DNA of 64,000 nt from Phlebopus portentosus (taxonomy: Eukaryota > Basidiomycota > Agaricomycetes > Boletales > Boletinellaceae), in NCBI GenBank assembly GCA_037892935.1, contig JAYXKI010000007.1, positions 186,001 through 250,000 on the forward strand. Reading direction: 5' to 3'. Within the stretch, counting starts at the first letter, position 1. The number at the start of each line of letters is the position of its first letter. Both the position numbers and the translations under genes were made by a program. Positions 23,697 to 34,579 of the stretch are shown one piece after another. The notes under the pieces were generated by a model, which saw only the letters and a program-made list of their open reading frames with translations, was not told the DNA's origin and did no database searches.

Positions 23697-24316
23697 ATGG
23701 GTCGCATGCACGCACCGGGAAAGGGCATTTGTGAGTATCATCTGCGCCGAATGAACTATTGCTTTCTGACTCTTCGCCAGCGTCCTCTGCCCTCCCTTAC
23801 CGCCGTTCTCCGCCTTCATGGCTCAAGACCGCCCCCGAGGAAGTAGTAGAGCACATCTGCAAACTCGCCCGCAAGGGTGTCACCCCCTCCCAAATCGGTG
23901 TCCTACTTCGCGACTCACATGGTATCCCGCAAGTTCGCTTCGTCACCGGTAACAAGATCCTTCGTATCCTGAAATCAAACGGTGCGTCTCTGGACTATAT
24001 TGCGTCCTTCTCGTGATTGAACACTAGGATGTTTTCTGTTCTTTTTTTGCGGTGCATTTTATGCACTTTGCTGTATGCCTTTTGTTTGGGGATAGGCCTG
24101 GCACCAGCCATCCCAGAGGACCTTTGGCACCTCATCAAAAAGGCGGTCGCCGTCCGCAAGCACCTCGAGACCAACCGCAAGGACAAGGACTCCAAATTCC
24201 GCTTGATTCTTATCGAGTCGCGAATCCACCGTCTTGCGCGTTATTACAAGACGAGGCAGCAGATCGCACCTACGTTTAAGTATGACGCTGCTACCGCATC
24301 AACACTCATTGCTTAG
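23697..24316 (+). CDS. RPS13: 40S ribosomal protein uS15
   Basis: Exons 23697-23730, 23781-23981 and 24096-24316 give 151 residues, exactly the usual length. The protein begins [12 protein letters not shown], continues with [11 protein letters not shown], the S15 core [18 protein letters not shown], then [26 protein letters not shown], the helix [18 protein letters not shown] and the end TASTLIA. It binds 18S rRNA in the small subunit. The reading frame is intact with canonical splice sites. The gene is not interrupted although a decayed P-loop gene and a MITE follow within 1.6 kb. Confidence 0.97.
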
Positions 24317-24789
24317 GGAAGGCGGTGTATGTCTATCTGCATGTTTGTATGATCCGTTCTTTATGTGAAATGCACTGCTATGTTCTGCACTCTCAGATGA
24401 GTTTGTTCAATAAGTTTTATTTCGAGTTGTTCGATTCGGATTTGGGCTCGCCTATCCCCGAGGATCATCATTGTTATTGTCATTATGGAAGTACCCTTCG
24501 ACGTCGTCGACCAGAGTTTTGCAAACGATTGATTTCCTCGCTGCGTTATCACACTAGGTCACAAATCGCGTGGCAATACTCAATATTTGAGAACATTATC
24601 CTAAGCGGCTCTTAACCACAATGAAGCCACTACATGATTGCCGTATAGCAACGCCAATCGTTCCCGGCGGCGCAGACGAGTACGGCTTTCTTGTCAGTCT
24701 GCATCGGGTCGCCTGGGGCAGAAGGGACTTGAAATCAATTTTCCATGATCAGGACGTCCAACGGAACTCACAGGATCCTCAGCAAACAC
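24317..24789. other. 3' flank of uS15; possible decayed N-terminus of next gene
   Basis: Includes the uS15 3' UTR. An open stretch at 24621-24806 (+) might be the N-terminal end of the P-loop gene that follows, but no motif supports this. Confidence 0.35.
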
Positions 24790-25917
24790 TCAGAGCACTT
24801 CGCTGACACAGAACATTGACGAACTTACAGGCCTATTTGCGCTTTTCAATATCTCCTCGATCCTAGTGAGGAATGAATATTTGAGTATATTGCTAGACAT
24901 TCTTCGAGATGTATTGGCCGAACCTTCCGGCGATGACCGTGATGTCGAGCTCAGTAATATAAGTACTTCATGACCATCTCTCCCGACCTCCAAAAAGAAA
25001 TGCTGTGATTGTGATTGGTTCCGCAGAACCATTCACAGGAACTGGTGCGCTCATGTAGTCTTCGGCGTCCGCCTGTGCTTACTGTTCGCACAGGAAAGAG
25101 CTTATTCTTTTTTTTTTGTCCTTGGGCTGCGTGTTCTCGCCGGCCTTCCGACCATCTTTCAGCTGGAGAAGGAACATTTCTGCGCCATTACTCATGAAGG
25201 GGTCTTTCGCATTAATTATCCCATCAATTTTGAACCTTTGCAAGATCACATACCTGAAAGAACATGGTCCCTCGTTGACTCTGGCGAGGTACCTGAAGTA
25301 CCTTATCAGCTTGTCAAAGTTTCCGCCCTATTTTCAGGTTTCATACTTCAAGCGGCGTCACCCCGCAAAGATCGCCTTGAGTTGTCGAAGAAGACGTCTC
25401 AGGCCGTAAAACGATATTATGTGGGACCTTGGACTCCTGAAGAACTCATTGATCCGTACGTGTCCCCTGTTCTGCCTTTTGCACAGCAATTTTATAAACG
25501 TTTCGTAGACGAGACCTTCAAGTTTGCTCGGAACAAGCTCTGAGCAACTTCCGTGCAATGTTCGGCTGCTCTTCTCGACATGTACATGGAAACGCTGCGG
25601 AATCGGCTGACTACAAGACACTGGTTTCCGAAGAAATTGCTGCTTTGACCATGAAGATTCGGATCGCGCTATGCGGGCGTGATTTTTTGGTTTCTGACAA
25701 GGAGATCTTTGAGTTAATAATCACGGCTGCACCGATAGATTCTCTTCCGATTGATATCCCGGACAATTTAACGCTCAGGATCCATATCGTCTTCCAATAT
25801 TCCATCTCGTCGCTAAATAATTTCACAAAGAAAACGAAACCTAATGATGGTAAATCAAGCAAGAAGTTCTGGCCGGTGATTGCCGGACTTCTTCTTACTA
25901 AGGTAGGGAAAGTATAA
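24790..25917 (+). pseudogene. Crinkler/RHS-type P-loop NTPase, frame-broken and truncated by a MITE
   Basis: The order of motifs matches fungal P-loop proteins of the Crinkler/retrotransposon-hot-spot type. VRNEYLSILLDILRD lies near 24870. VRTGKSLFFF at 25084-25113 is a degenerate Walker A. Beyond a run of ten T (25108-25117) the protein continues in the next frame with VLGLRVLAGLPTIFQLEKEH and THEGVFRINYP. SALFSGFILQAASP and YYVGPWTPEELIDP follow near 25310-25455. A 53-nt intron at 25456-25508 joins this to SEQALSNFRAMFGCSSRHV. The last codons before the stop (TKVGKV) come from the terminal repeat of the MITE at 25901, so the native C-terminus is lost. Such genes are often near transposons in mushrooms; their function is unsettled. 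I infer a dead gene, but the T-run break could be a sequencing error. Confidence 0.6.
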
Positions 25918-26535
25918 AACCGACCAACCGTGGCGCGACGCGCTTACCGCATTTGGTCATCCACCCTCCCACAACATTTCAACAGAAATACACACAACAC
26001 AACACCTCAAATGAAAATTCTGACTGCATACATTTGTAGGGGGTATCCATACCTACATTTTGCTGGTCTTATTTCCTAAAAATATGGCTATTTGAGCTTC
26101 CTATTTAAGGAAGAACCCTGACCTTATAAATTTACTCAGAATGCCATTTCTGCATGTTTTGGCACAACTTGAAAATTTTCGACTTAGATTTTTGCCGCTA
26201 ACATGTGCAAAATTATTATGTAAAACATGCATTTGTCATACATTTGTCATACATTTGTAATAGCTTTGTCATATTCAAATCGAGTAGTTTTACTTGAAAG
26301 ACCAGAAAAGTATAGAGTAGCCAACCAAAGGCTTCAAACCAGCTCTAGGAAGCTAATCTACATTTGCAGAGCTTAAAACTCATGAGTCTCAAGGGAAATA
26401 AAACAAAAGTCCTGGGTTGGGTCAACCAGACCTCAGATTTTTGCCACAGGGTCCTTCCAAATCGGGTTAAATCAGGGTCTGTCAGGGTCATCAGTCACAT
26501 GTGACAGGTTGGTCGAGTTTATACTTTCCCTACCT
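25901..26535. mobile_element. 635-bp MITE with 30-bp terminal inverted repeats and TA duplication
   Basis: The left end AGGTAGGGAAAGTATAAA and the exact reverse complement at 26518-26535 are followed inward by near-matching bases up to GACCAACC. TA flanks both sides (25899-25900 and 26536-26537). The interior has no coding frame and is AT-rich, with a short ACATTTGTCAT-type repetition near 26230-26260. The size and TA duplication fit a non-autonomous Tc1/mariner or pogo-class element. Its ends differ from those of the element at 18330-22027, so it is not a simple deletion derivative of that copy. Confidence 0.8.
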
Positions 26536-26815
26536 TACTTGCCAGTACTTGCCTTCCATTATACATTCCTCCTCTCCCAGTCATCAATTCATTCAGACCA
26601 AATTGTTGGAAGGACAACGTCTTCTTTCATCATTGAGATGTTTACGAATTTCGCACTGCCACGGACCTCATCATGGTCATGATAGGTTCTTTTATCCGAT
26701 AAAATTCCGATCACTTGACTCTTCCTTCTGACATTCAAACGGGAGTATGAGGAAGCTCAATGCTTCCAAGGAGGTCTTTCATCCTTTTATCTTTAACACA
26801 CGACCAAGCTAGACG
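26536..26815 (+). promoter_or_regulatory. 5' flank of MFS copy B, partly duplicated with copy A
   Basis: From about 26640 the sequence resembles the inverted 5' flank of MFS copy A (shared GAATTTCGCA, GATAGGTTCTTTT and CCGATCACTTGA blocks), showing that the promoter was duplicated with the gene. The MITE ends only about 100 bp upstream of this shared block, so it could influence expression of copy B. Confidence 0.5.
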
Positions 26816-28719
26816 ATGGAAAGCAGAGATGAGCTTGAAGTCATTGAGTTGCCTACTCTGTCGTACTTTCCTGGCCCAAGTCGCGCCATCTGGCCACGGC
26901 CAGTGAGGACTCAGACCCGGACTGCCGACTCGGTCGAAGCAAGCAAACCGAAACGCGTGGAGTACATTTCGATTGCTGCGCTAATGTGGGCGATGTTCCT
27001 GATGGGCTGGAACGACGGCACAGCCGGTAAAAAAATATTTCTCTCAGCTGGGTAGAAGTACTAATTTCATTTTATCAGGTCCGTTGCTGCCTGCGCTTCA
27101 GAAAAACTACCATGTGGGCTGACTTCTCATTCACCTTACATATTCTGTGTTTTGGTGGTGAATATTCAGTGGTTTGTATAGGTCGGGTTTGCTGTTGTTT
27201 CTCTAGTATTCGTCGCCAATGGTGTCGTACGTAGCCCTGATATCTTCTCGAATCGAGCATTTTCTGAGTCGTACTATAAATCCAGGGCTTTGTATCTGCT
27301 TCCATCGCAAATGTTTCCGTCGCGCAGAAGGTCGGATTCGGGAAGGTAGCCAGTAGTCTACAACAACCGTTGAATATCTCTCTGATTAATCATACTCCAG
27401 ACTCTAGTTATAGGTTCATTGGCACAACTCGCAGCATATGCCGTGCAATGTTCCGCACCTCCGTTCCCTGTCTTTGTACTTGCGTATGTCTCATCTGGGG
27501 TTGGGGTTTCTCTTCAGGTGAATGATCTGCGCGACGCTAAAGCTACTGATGGGTGTATCAACTTGAAGCATGAATTTAGCTTGCCCAGATTATGGACTTC
27601 GCTGTCAGTCTGAACAAGAACGCAGCCTTGAAGATGGCCATGTTCCATGCTTCTTTCGGGATCGGAGCACTCTGTTCTTCACTTGGAGCGACACAGTTCG
27701 CGGCCATGCCTGATCGATGGTCGTTCCACTTTTTGGTCTCACTGGGATGTGCAATAATCAATACGACGTCGTTATCAATCGTCTTCAGATTCAAGCCTTT
27801 GAATGGTGCGTATATATTCTCATTGATGCTCATTCAGATCCATTAAGTTTTCATTAGATGTTCTTGAGAAGGCTGGCCAGACTATTCGTCCGGCATCTGC
27901 ATCCCAAGACAATCGTTATGCACAGCTTCTCAAACTCAAGGTTGTACATTTCCTTGCATTCTTCATATTCGCCTATGTCGGCGTTGAAGTGGCGCTTGCG
28001 GGTATGTCTCTATTTGGAGGAGTGCTATGTTTGTTTACTTACTAATGGTCTCAGGTTGGATTGTAACTTTTGTCATGGACGAAAGAGGCGGAGGGTCCTC
28101 TTCCGGATATTTAACGTCTGGGTTCTTCGGCGGCGTGACTGTCGGGCGTCTTTGCCTTCTGTGGCTCAACAGACTGGTAAGTCAATGAGTCCGACTCCTT
28201 GACAGCAACACTTCTGAATGTGTGCTCTCTTAGGTAGGAGAGAGGCGCGTTATATGGCTCTACATTCTTCTCTCTATCGGGTGCCGTTCCAGATCTCAAT
28301 TGAAGAAGTTTTTTCCGGACTAATGGTTTAACCTGTGTCAGACTTGAAATTACGATCTGGCTTGTTCCATCCCTCATTGCGAACGCTGTCGCTGTCTCGT
28401 TGATCGGTCTCTTCCTAGGTCCGATTTATCCAATAGTGATGACCATAACGGGACGCCTCATCCCTCATTGGCTCATGTCGGGTGCTATCGGCTGGATTGC
28501 GGGTTTTGGTCAAGCAGGAACCGCAGTTGTTCCTTTCGTAACGGGTGCAATGGCGTCTAAGTTTGGTGTCATGAGTCTACAGCCTTTGTATGTCTCAGAT
28601 TTCTCATTTCCAATCCGACTTAATTTCTGATAGATTATTCTACCAGAATTGTGACTGTCCTTGCGATCATGGTCGGGTTATGGGCTGTGGTCCCTCCGGA
28701 ACAGCAACGCTCAGATTGA
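26816..28719 (+). CDS. MFS transporter (fucose-permease/BSC6-like), inverted paralog copy B
   Basis: Exons 26816-27026, 27079-27113, 27182-27226, 27286-27345, 27401-27517, 27589-27805, 27858-28001, 28055-28176, 28234-28280, 28342-28587 and 28647-28719 join in frame to 438 residues. Exon sizes 2 to 11 are identical to copy A; exon 1 is two codons shorter. Sequence landmarks are SIAALMWAMFLMGWNDGTAG, SIANVSVAQKVGFGK, GIGALCSSLGATQFAAMPDR, DERGGGSSSGYLTSGFFGG and GFGQAGTAVVPFVTGAMASK. It is presumably a plasma-membrane proton symporter of the FHS/BSC6-like type with unknown substrate. Differences from copy A are scattered substitutions, with no stops or frame breaks, so both copies appear to be under selection. 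It is oriented opposite to copy A, about 13.5 kb away. Confidence 0.87.
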
Positions 28720-29566
28720 GGCATCGGTTTTAGGAGGGGGCGATACGAGTACAGGAATTTACACACAGCGAAGGCCGAAATGTATTCTCTTGGATGAACT
28801 AAAACTATAATTCATGGTATTTGGCATCCGGAAAATAGAAAGGAACGAGGCTTTCGGAAGCGCAATTTCCGAGATGCATCAAGTGTTTACCTCGCTAAAC
28901 ACATTTGACCTACAACTTTGTGCACCAATGAATCCTTGCGTGGAAAGAAACGTATCTAATCCTGCTGTCGTGCAAAAGGAAGGCCCGTCGCGGGTACCTC
29001 CAGCTGGCACTCAGGCGCAGGCGCAATTCATAATTTACCCTGCTCTTGGGGGCTACGACGATTGACCAGGTCGTGGTCATTGATCCAGACGATACAATGA
29101 AGGCCTACGTCGCCAATTCGCACCGCCATAACTTCCAGCATGTCTACCATTTGCCAGTGGTACTGTGTGGTTGTCGGTGAAGACGGAAAAGCTATGCAAG
29201 ATGGAACGATGCTGTAGGTATTTTTCAGCCACTTCGCTATGACACAAAGCCGGCTTCTTGTGATCGGTAGTGGCTCCTGTCCGTTGCTTTAGGATACGAA
29301 TAGCAGCCACAAGCACTGAGTCCACGTAAAAGGTAATGATGTTGGTTATTACTGACATGGTAGCATTATCATTTTGGGTTGGGACTTTATCAAGCAAAAC
29401 AGAGAAAGCAGAGAAAGCAATCCGATATAACGTAGGGGTTCACAACTCGAAGCAGTTAAGTAACGATCTGCAAGTAATACGGAGGGTATAGAGCAGGTAG
29501 ACATACAGAAAGAAGTCGTATGAACATCAATCCACAATATACAATTGAGTAGTGAACCCCAGAACA
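28720..29566. other. Intergenic, convergent 3' ends
   Basis: Lies between the stop codons of MFS copy B (+) and the Gly-rich protein (-). Short open stretches (for example 28814-29065) have no domain or splice support. Nothing else seen. Confidence 0.45.
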
Positions 29567-30618
29567 TCAAAATACGGATATCAAGAATAACGACAACCAC
29601 GTCACACCCATGGCGCCGGCACCATGAGCTGCAAAAAAGGTAGAACTCAAAGACGTGGCGGAGCTATCGGCATCGATTAGAGGAGCAGCCGCGCCAATTG
29701 TCTGATTGACGCAGTCAAGCATCCCCGTGTTCAACCAGCTCGGAAGGGGAGTGTCCGTCTCATTTACAGTCGCAGACTGGTTGAGAGCAACGGTGTCATT
29801 GTATCCATCAAGACTCAACACGATGCTGCTCGCTCTGTAGTACTGCACAGCCTGTTCTGGCTTTGGCATCGAATTATTTGTTGGATCGAATGCGAGGATG
29901 GTTTGATTAGCGGCGTTTGAAGTGAGGAAGGATGTGCAGTTAGACACGACTGATGATAGCAAAGACGTGGTAGTGGCATTATCTGCAATGATATGCAACG
30001 TGGTGTTTCCTGAGGAGGGAAGTAAGGGAACCGCGGTGAGCGAACCACCAGGTCGAGAACTATTGTTTGCGTCCCCATACTAAAAGACTGTCAGCGATGA
30101 TTCATATAATTCACTGTACTCGTACCTCAGAGTTATGCAAGTAGGCGGCCCCGCCGCCAGCTGCACCGCCCCAGACGACAGGCCAGAAATAAAATGGAAA
30201 GCCGAGGCCCGCAACTCCTCTGGATGCAGTTCCAGGATACCCACTCCCGTAAGTCCTAGTAAAGCGAAGATTGGATAGTAAATAGACATGAAGAAAGTGG
30301 AAGTTACCTAGTTCCATAAATGTCGTTCCTTGTTCCTCCGCCCTGGGTTCTGCCCGCGAATAACTGTCCGGCTGGGATCGTCGTTACACTTCCTCCGCCA
30401 TTCCCATATGGTCTCGCAGACGTGCGCCCGCCAGTGGTTGAGCCGGAGCCAATAGACACAGGTGAGCGTCCACTGCTTGACGAACTGCCGGACGACCCGC
30501 CGCGACTACCACCGGAGCTACTACCGCCTCCGCCTCTCCCGCCTCCACCACCGCCTTTCCTTCGATATCGATATCGAGCCCTCTTACTAGAAGCTTTGGA
30601 TATGAACGGAATAAACAT
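29567..30618 (-). CDS. Gly/Ser-rich membrane or GPI-anchored protein, fungal-specific
   Basis: Exons 30618-30308, 30255-30126 and 30079-29567 join to 317 residues. The N-terminus is short and basic (ARYRYRRKG), followed by a long Gly/Ser-rich stretch (GGGGGGRGGGGSSSGGSRGG). Exon 2 encodes GYPGTASRGVAGLGFPFYFW followed by PVVWGGAAGGGAAYL, a candidate membrane segment, and NSE. Exon 3 is Asn/Ser/Thr-rich with many N-glycosylation sequons (NATT, NCTS, NNSM, NQSA, NETD). The protein ends in a hydrophobic tail (GVTWLSLFLISVF) preceded by small residues, as in GPI-anchored or tail-inserted proteins. I know similar proteins from other mushrooms by general look only and cannot name a function. The 30320-30646 plus-strand proline-rich frame is its shadow. 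Confidence 0.75.
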
Positions 30619-31281
30619 GGTTGACCTTTACGTGAAGTATAGGTGATCACTGAGCTGAACAAAGGCCTGGGAAGTTATCCTTTATGTGTCTCCCCGTACC
30701 GGAGCGGTTTTATATGCTTCTGATGATCTCGGCGCAATATGCGGACCGGAAAGACTGGAAGATGATGCTCTGCATTCACAAGCGCCACGGGCATACGACA
30801 AAGTGATGCACGGCAAAGGCACTGGTATCTGGAAAAGTTCGTATAATGAACGCCCAGGAGCTTGAGGATTGGGAGCTTTGGGGCTGTACTCGGACCCTTT
30901 CCAGACAGAAATCGCTTTCGGTAGACGGTCGCGGTCAAAAAAGTTGAGAAGCTCTCTTCAGCTTCGGGCTGCGCTGGGCAAGACAAGGATGATGGGAGTT
31001 GATGGCCAACCGACGAGCGTGGAATAGGTACCTGCTCCAAGCCTGTCATTTCTCTACCGCGTACGTGAGCGTGTCGGTCGAGGCGGTGCAATTTACAATT
31101 GGGTCCGACAAACTTACCAAAACAAAAAATAGTGATGCATCACGTGAACGTGGTGCCCTCAAGCTGAATATGAATGGGAATGAATGAGTTCTCTTGTTTT
31201 GTTTTGACCACAATCATTCTGTCTTTCCTTCAAGTACAAGTCATCAGTCCTCTACTTACAATCTGTAGACCATAGAACAAT
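30619..31281. other. Divergent intergenic region
   Basis: Lies between the start codons of the Gly-rich protein (-) and the HAD phosphatase (+). A 138-codon minus-strand frame (30675-31091) lacks any domain and is probably random. Confidence 0.45.
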
Positions 31282-32542
31282 ATGTCTCCTGGAGAGGTTG
31301 CACCACAGAGTACGCTTCCGTATCCACCTTTGCATCAGGACAAAAAATTTGTCGTACTCTCAGACTGGTAAGTTCGGTTTGTCATAGATCGGTGTCATCG
31401 AACGCTTGAAAAATAGTTGACTTTTTGGCGTTTGAAGGGATGGAACGATTACAACTTACGATAGCAATGACTGCGAGTACCATCTCCTCGGATGATGCTC
31501 GATGTGACAAAACTTGGGCTTACACTGTTGCGTTTCACGCTCTGCGTCGTGCGCTCCGCTCAACAGACATGACGGATAACTTGGGCTTCGGGAAAGAGAA
31601 GCGCCGGCAAGGTAACCTTGAGATACTGCGCGGAAGAGTCACATTCAGGCAAGTTTTTTTTTTCGATGCATATTTGATCAGTAAGAGGGAAACTGATTTC
31701 CCGAACACGTAAATGAATAGGGACGCCTTCAAAGAGATGCTGGACAGTGTTGCAGAGAAGCACTCCTTCGAGGAATGTAAAGAAATCTTGAGGAACAGTT
31801 GCGTTTGTTCGCGTTGCGATACGAGTTATGATTGACGACGTAATAGACATTTACCTTGACCCTGGATTTAACGATTTCTACAAGTTTTGCAAGGGAAACG
31901 ATATTCCAGTTGTGATCGTTTCCAGGTATATGTCTTGCGTTGAATTTCAATTTAAGCACACTGACGCCGTCTCGTAAGTGGTATGGAACCAAACATCCGT
32001 GCAGTCTTGTCAAAGTTCATTGGTGAGGAGGAGGCGGCGATGATTGATATCGTGTCGAACCACGTCAAGTCCTTGCCAAATGGAAAATGGGAGATCCAGT
32101 ACCGCCACCCTACTAGGTAGGTTTGTACATTCTCACCGGTTCCAGGACTGAAAGCCGACGTCCTCGGTAAGTGGCTTTGGTCATGACAAGTCACAAGCCA
32201 TTCTGCCTTACCGTAACCTGCCCAACCCTCCAACCTTATTCTTCTTTGGTGATGGCGTATCAGGCAAGTCGGTCGGCCTTTGCCCCTCATGGATTATGTT
32301 TACGTGTTTCTATTCCCCGTGACCTTTGATTAGACATGTCCGCCGCCCGCCACGCTGATGTTCTGTTCGTGAAGCTCAAGCCGGACAATGAGAATGACTT
32401 GCACGAGTATTGCAAGCGAGAGGGTATTCCTCACGTATTGTTCTCGGACTTCTCGCATGCCTTAAACGTCGTCAAAGCAATCGTGACAGGAGAGAGAACG
32501 AAGGAAGACGTCCTGAAGGAAGGTACTGCGATGGCTGTCTAG
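31282..32542 (+). CDS. PYP1: HAD-family phosphatase, yeast PYP1-like
   Basis: Exons 31282-31367, 31438-31472, 31567-31648, 31721-31797, 31847-31925, 31979-32116, 32172-32263 and 32334-32542 join to 265 residues. HAD motif I is SDWDGTITTYDSNDY (nucleophile D28, acid D30), followed by LGFGKEKR as in yeast Pyp1, a polyol-phosphate phosphatase. Motif II is VVIVSSGMEPNI. Motif IV is FFFGDGVSDMSAARHADVLF. LDPGFNDFYKFCK and GFGHDKSQAI are also family-like. The enzyme should dephosphorylate small sugar-alcohol or related phosphates in the cytosol. Three introns (31473-31566, 31649-31720, 32264-32333) begin with GC rather than GT, and no GT alternative keeps the frame. Two of them have the full AG|GCAAGT context. 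Confidence 0.88.
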
Positions 32543-33069
32543 ATGAGTGCCGTCATACCGAGAAAATAGATACCACTTGATGTTCTTAGTGGCGTGCAAT
32601 GGGAATGTAGACCATCCCTTGTGCACTGTAGAAATGTAGAGCTTCCGTCAGCACAAACGCTTCTTCTGCTTGAACTTCACCCGACATGGCCGGTCAAATG
32701 ATAAATGATGGACTGTCTTGCTGCTCCAGCAGCACTTTCTTCGGATCTTAGCGTTGTCTTCGCCACAGAAATGACTGGAGGACATGGCCGTATCTTTGAG
32801 AGTATCTTGACCATCTCGCTTATGGCTTCGATTGCTCCAACCAAGTCATTGATGGCGTCACGATCCTGAGAGGGTACGTCTAGCAATGCCTCGTTCTCTG
32901 CGTTACTGAATTTCTTCATGCTATCTTGGCTATCGACGCCTTCCGAATATCTAGAATGAAGTCTGCTGCCAATAGTCTTGCGGCCACTTATTGGCTGTGC
33001 GTGCTCTTGGTATGAAAAGCATGTTGTATACCTGCCACTTATTACTGGTTCAGCCACGTACCAGCCGGA
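32543..33069. other. Intergenic; one weak minus-strand open frame
   Basis: A minus-strand stretch 33093-32677 is open for 138 codons with fairly protein-like composition (ENEALLDVPSQDRDAINDLV, AIEAISEMVKILSKI). It overlaps the 5' end of the F-box gene and has no recognisable domain. I leave it as a possible remnant. Confidence 0.3.
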
Positions 33070-34579
33070 ATGGCTCTTATATTTGGCCTGCATTTGTTTT
33101 TTCTTGTAGATATCCTATTGTCCTTGAACTGCTTAAAACTGATGATGCAAGCTCGAAATTCGGTCCCAATTCACAAGAGTGCCTTCAGACATCCGCAACA
33201 CGCGGGCATGCCCGACTCGACAATGGGACCGGTGGCGCTTCTGCAAAAATCCCGAGCGAGGATCAACAGATGGCGATTCAAGAGACTTCCTCGGATAAAC
33301 CCTAGTATGCTCTCAGGACTCACTATTTATCTCGGCGACTCGTGTCACCTTTACCAGGGAGACATTACAACCTACCCTTTATGCCATATCCCAGGTATCT
33401 CGTGCTTTGAATGGCATGGCTTCATGGCGATTGTATAGAGAAATTTACCTGTCATCCTCGATCGCCTTGGACATTCTGCTTAAAACCTTGGAGGAGCACG
33501 AGGAACTCCGTTGTCTAGTCAGAAGCTTTCATTTTTATGGCAAGATGTTTTTCTTTGAGGTACAACAGCAATTTGCTTATACCTCGGGAGACTACTTGAA
33601 TGAAGACCACATCCACGAACTCTGTCCAAACATTTCCCACAGCCGCCTACATTGGACCAAATTGATGACCGAAGGTCAAGAGCCTTCCTTATGGGTCCCG
33701 GGCATGGAACGCCTAACTCTGCTTAGATTATGGGTGCCAGGCGGCGAATTCTTTGCGGGCAGAATTATGTCCTCATCTGTTGAGCTTCCTGCGCTCCAAT
33801 CGCTGTTTTTGTCATGCTACGGGCAGGACCAACCCGACCAGTTTGCTCCCAATTGGTTTTGCATGCCACAACTGCGCCGCCTGACACTGGAAAACTTCTC
33901 GTTTGGTAAAATTCACGCAATCCTATTCCCAAAAGACTCGCCGCTCATCAGTATCATCGAAATATTGGGCGGAGATTGCATAGTGATTGATCTCTTTGAT
34001 CCTCTGACGAGCCCGCTTCTTCCATATGTGAAGAGTCTTGAATCCTTGACAATTACTGCCAAGAATATGTATGACAACCAGAGCATGTCCCACTTTCGCA
34101 ACCTATCCCTGGGGTTTCTTGAACGTCTTACAGAGCTATGCGTTCCATACCGTAGCTTCATGTGGGCAAATACTACACAGAGTTACCCGCCTCGCCTTAC
34201 CGAGCTGGTGTTCCTTGAACGTTTAGGAGACGAGTTGGCCAGAATTTCTAGGTTCTACTTCTTAGAGAGACTTCGGAAGGACAGAGAAGAACAAATGAAT
34301 CAATGCCAGATACAACGGGTACGAGTATTGCTGTTGGATGCTGAAGAATATTCGATGGCTACATTATATGAGGAGTCGGAATCTGAGCTTAGAGTCTTGA
34401 AGAAAAGGGGATACGAACATTGCTATACGTATACGAAGAGTGAGTCGAGATCATCTCGTGATCAAGGAAGCTTACTACTGACCCTAGAGCATCTCAAAAA
34501 TGACACATGGAAGAACAGGGCGAGAAGGCTTAAAATCAAGCTAGGCCTCCGGGACATTTTTTTGAAATATCTCACATAG
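33070..34579 (+). CDS. F-box/LRR-like protein
   Basis: The main open frame from about 33368 to 34579 encodes TLYAISQVSRALNGMASWRL, the end of an F-box-like N-terminus as seen in many mushroom F-box proteins, and then irregular leucine-rich repeats: LTLLRLWVPGGEF, LPALQSLFLSCYG, QLRRLTLENFSFG, VKSLESLTITAKN and LERLTELCVPYRS. It ends in a basic helix. The likely first F-box helix (RFKRLPRINPSMLSGL) is in another frame (from 33070), so either a small intron or a one-base break lies around 33330-33370. F-box proteins recruit substrates to SCF ubiquitin ligases through the LRRs. The targets are unknown. The start codon is uncertain. Confidence 0.6.

Noticed and set aside
28588..28646. Apparent premature stop in MFS copy B
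   Set aside because: Resolved by a normal GTATGT...ACCAG intron; the last exon then matches copy A.
30320..30646. Proline-rich plus-strand frame
   Set aside because: Complement of the Gly/Ser-rich exon of the minus-strand membrane protein.
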